The notes under the pieces are model-generated. The model had not been told where the DNA came from and ran no database searches. It worked only from the letters and a program-made list of their open reading frames with translations. This document shows, piece by piece, positions 63,453-64,000 of a DNA stretch of 64,000 nucleotides; the stretch's first letter is position 1; each line of letters starts with the position of its first letter. The stretch covers positions 2,542,001 to 2,606,000 of the forward strand of contig NZ_CP150170.1 in the NCBI RefSeq assembly GCF_037963865.1, written 5' to 3'. A program made the position numbers and the translations under genes. Source of the stretch: Paenibacillus sp. FSL R10-2734 (GTDB lineage: Bacteria > Bacillota > Bacilli > Paenibacillales > Paenibacillaceae).

Positions 63453-64000
63453 ATGAAAAAAATATCAGAAATATTAGCACATCACTTCAAAAAGTGGGGG
63501 ATCAACCACGTATTTGGCATTCCAGGCAAACCAGTCACTTCACTCATTCTAGATTTAAGTAATAACGGAATTCATTTCGTATTGTCCAAACATGAGTCGG
63601 GGGCTGGATACGAAGCAGCTGGTTATGCACTAATGAATAATACATTGGCCGTAGCTATAGGAACATCGGGTCCAGGTGGTACAAATCTTTTAACATCTGC
63701 CGGTCAAGCAAAAGCATATCATCTTCCTGTTTTATTTATTACCGGACATCCTTCTACCAAAGATTCAGGTAAAGCTTTAGGCCAAGACTCAAGTGTGTTT
63801 GGAACGGATCTCGTTAAAATGTTTGAACCTGTGACAAAGTTTAGCGCAAGAGTGGAAAGTGCGGATACGTTTAAGTTTTATTTTCAGCATGCCATAGAAA
63901 AAGCCTACTCAGGAGTCAAAGGCCCCGTTCATCTATCCATATCGGCCGACGTTTTAGCTGAAAGTGTAGCTGAATTTGAAATGGACTTGCCGGAGGTTAT
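63453..64000 (+). CDS. Thiamine-diphosphate-dependent enzyme, acetolactate-synthase-like (cut by window end)
   Basis: Only the first 182 codons are in the window. They form the N-terminal PYR domain of the acetolactate synthase / pyruvate oxidase / benzoylformate decarboxylase group: HHFKKWGINHVFGIPGKP, the catalytic glutamate region KHESGAGYEAAGYA, GTSGPGGTNLLT and PVLFITGHPST. Exact reaction cannot be decided without the cofactor-binding C-terminal domain. It starts one base after the cyclic-di-GMP gene, so they share a transcript. Confidence 0.85.
   Translation, partial: MKKISEILAHHFKKWGINHVFGIPGKPVTSLILDLSNNGIHFVLSKHESGAGYEAAGYALMNNTLAVAIGTSGPGGTNLLTSAGQAKAYHLPVLFITGHPSTKDSGKALGQDSSVFGTDLVKMFEPVTKFSARVESADTFKFYFQHAIEKAYSGVKGPVHLSISADVLAESVAEFEMDLPEV

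Overview
The window is 64 kb of chromosome from a low-to-medium-GC Gram-positive bacterium, most likely Paenibacillus or a close relative. Supporting signs are strong AGGAGG ribosome sites, CUT1 sugar transporters encoded without their own ATPase, YesM/YesN-type two-component systems beside them, cre-like sites, and a GH88 enzyme that resembles the one I remember from Bacillus sp. GL1 (a Paenibacillus) along its whole length. No rRNA, tRNA, CRISPR array or intact mobile element was found. All similarity statements come from motif reading and memory of protein families, not from a search.

Layout. 1-3.8 kb: the 3' end of a UvrX-type Y-family polymerase gene, a YolD-like partner, and a large M16C zinc peptidase. 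3.8-4.5 kb: non-coding DNA carrying five copies of a 52-bp tandem repeat. 4.5-8.4 kb: an AraC regulator divergent from a lactonase / aldo-keto reductase / zinc dehydrogenase operon that fits oxidation of L-galactose or L-fucose. 8.6-14.9 kb: a CUT1 importer (two permeases, then the binding protein) with a sensor kinase and response regulator. 14.9-20.1 kb: an AraC regulator divergent from a GH127-type and a GH95 glycosidase. 20.2-22.1 kb: a MarR repressor and MATE efflux pump behind a promoter with a clear operator.

22.3-32 kb: a second CUT1 importer with a YesM/YesN pair, a DUF2264 protein and a GH88 unsaturated glucuronyl hydrolase, so probably import and trimming of lyase-derived uronate oligosaccharides. 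32.1-43.9 kb: a LacI repressor divergent from a ten-kilobase operon with a third CUT1 importer, GH13 glucosidase, DUF1861 protein, GH130 mannoside phosphorylase, GH2 beta-mannosidase and a zinc dehydrogenase; this is a beta-mannoside utilisation locus. 44-49.5 kb: a UgtP-like glycolipid glycosyltransferase overlapping an MFS transporter (an arrangement like S. aureus ypfP-ltaA), an MFS drug-type exporter divergent from a LysR regulator, and a nucleotidyltransferase-fold protein. 49.5-50.9 kb: an exported protein made of two nearly identical histidine-phosphatase domains.

51.2-58.3 kb: an AraC-GH39 fusion protein, a GPH sugar symporter, a GH3 NagZ-like glycosidase and an HSL-type esterase. 58.5-60.3 kb: an ABC-2 exporter. 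60.5-64 kb: a small membrane protein, a GAF-PAS-GGDEF-EAL cyclic-di-GMP protein, and the 5' part of a thiamine-diphosphate enzyme cut by the window end.

Overall this is a carbohydrate-utilisation hotspot: at least four sugar-specific modules, each with its own regulator and uptake system, aimed at plant or microbial polysaccharide fragments. The most interesting points are the sequence parallel between the DUF1861 protein and its GH130 neighbour, the possible complete L-galactose route, the AraC-GH39 fusion with its active-site glutamates kept, and the duplicated phosphatase.
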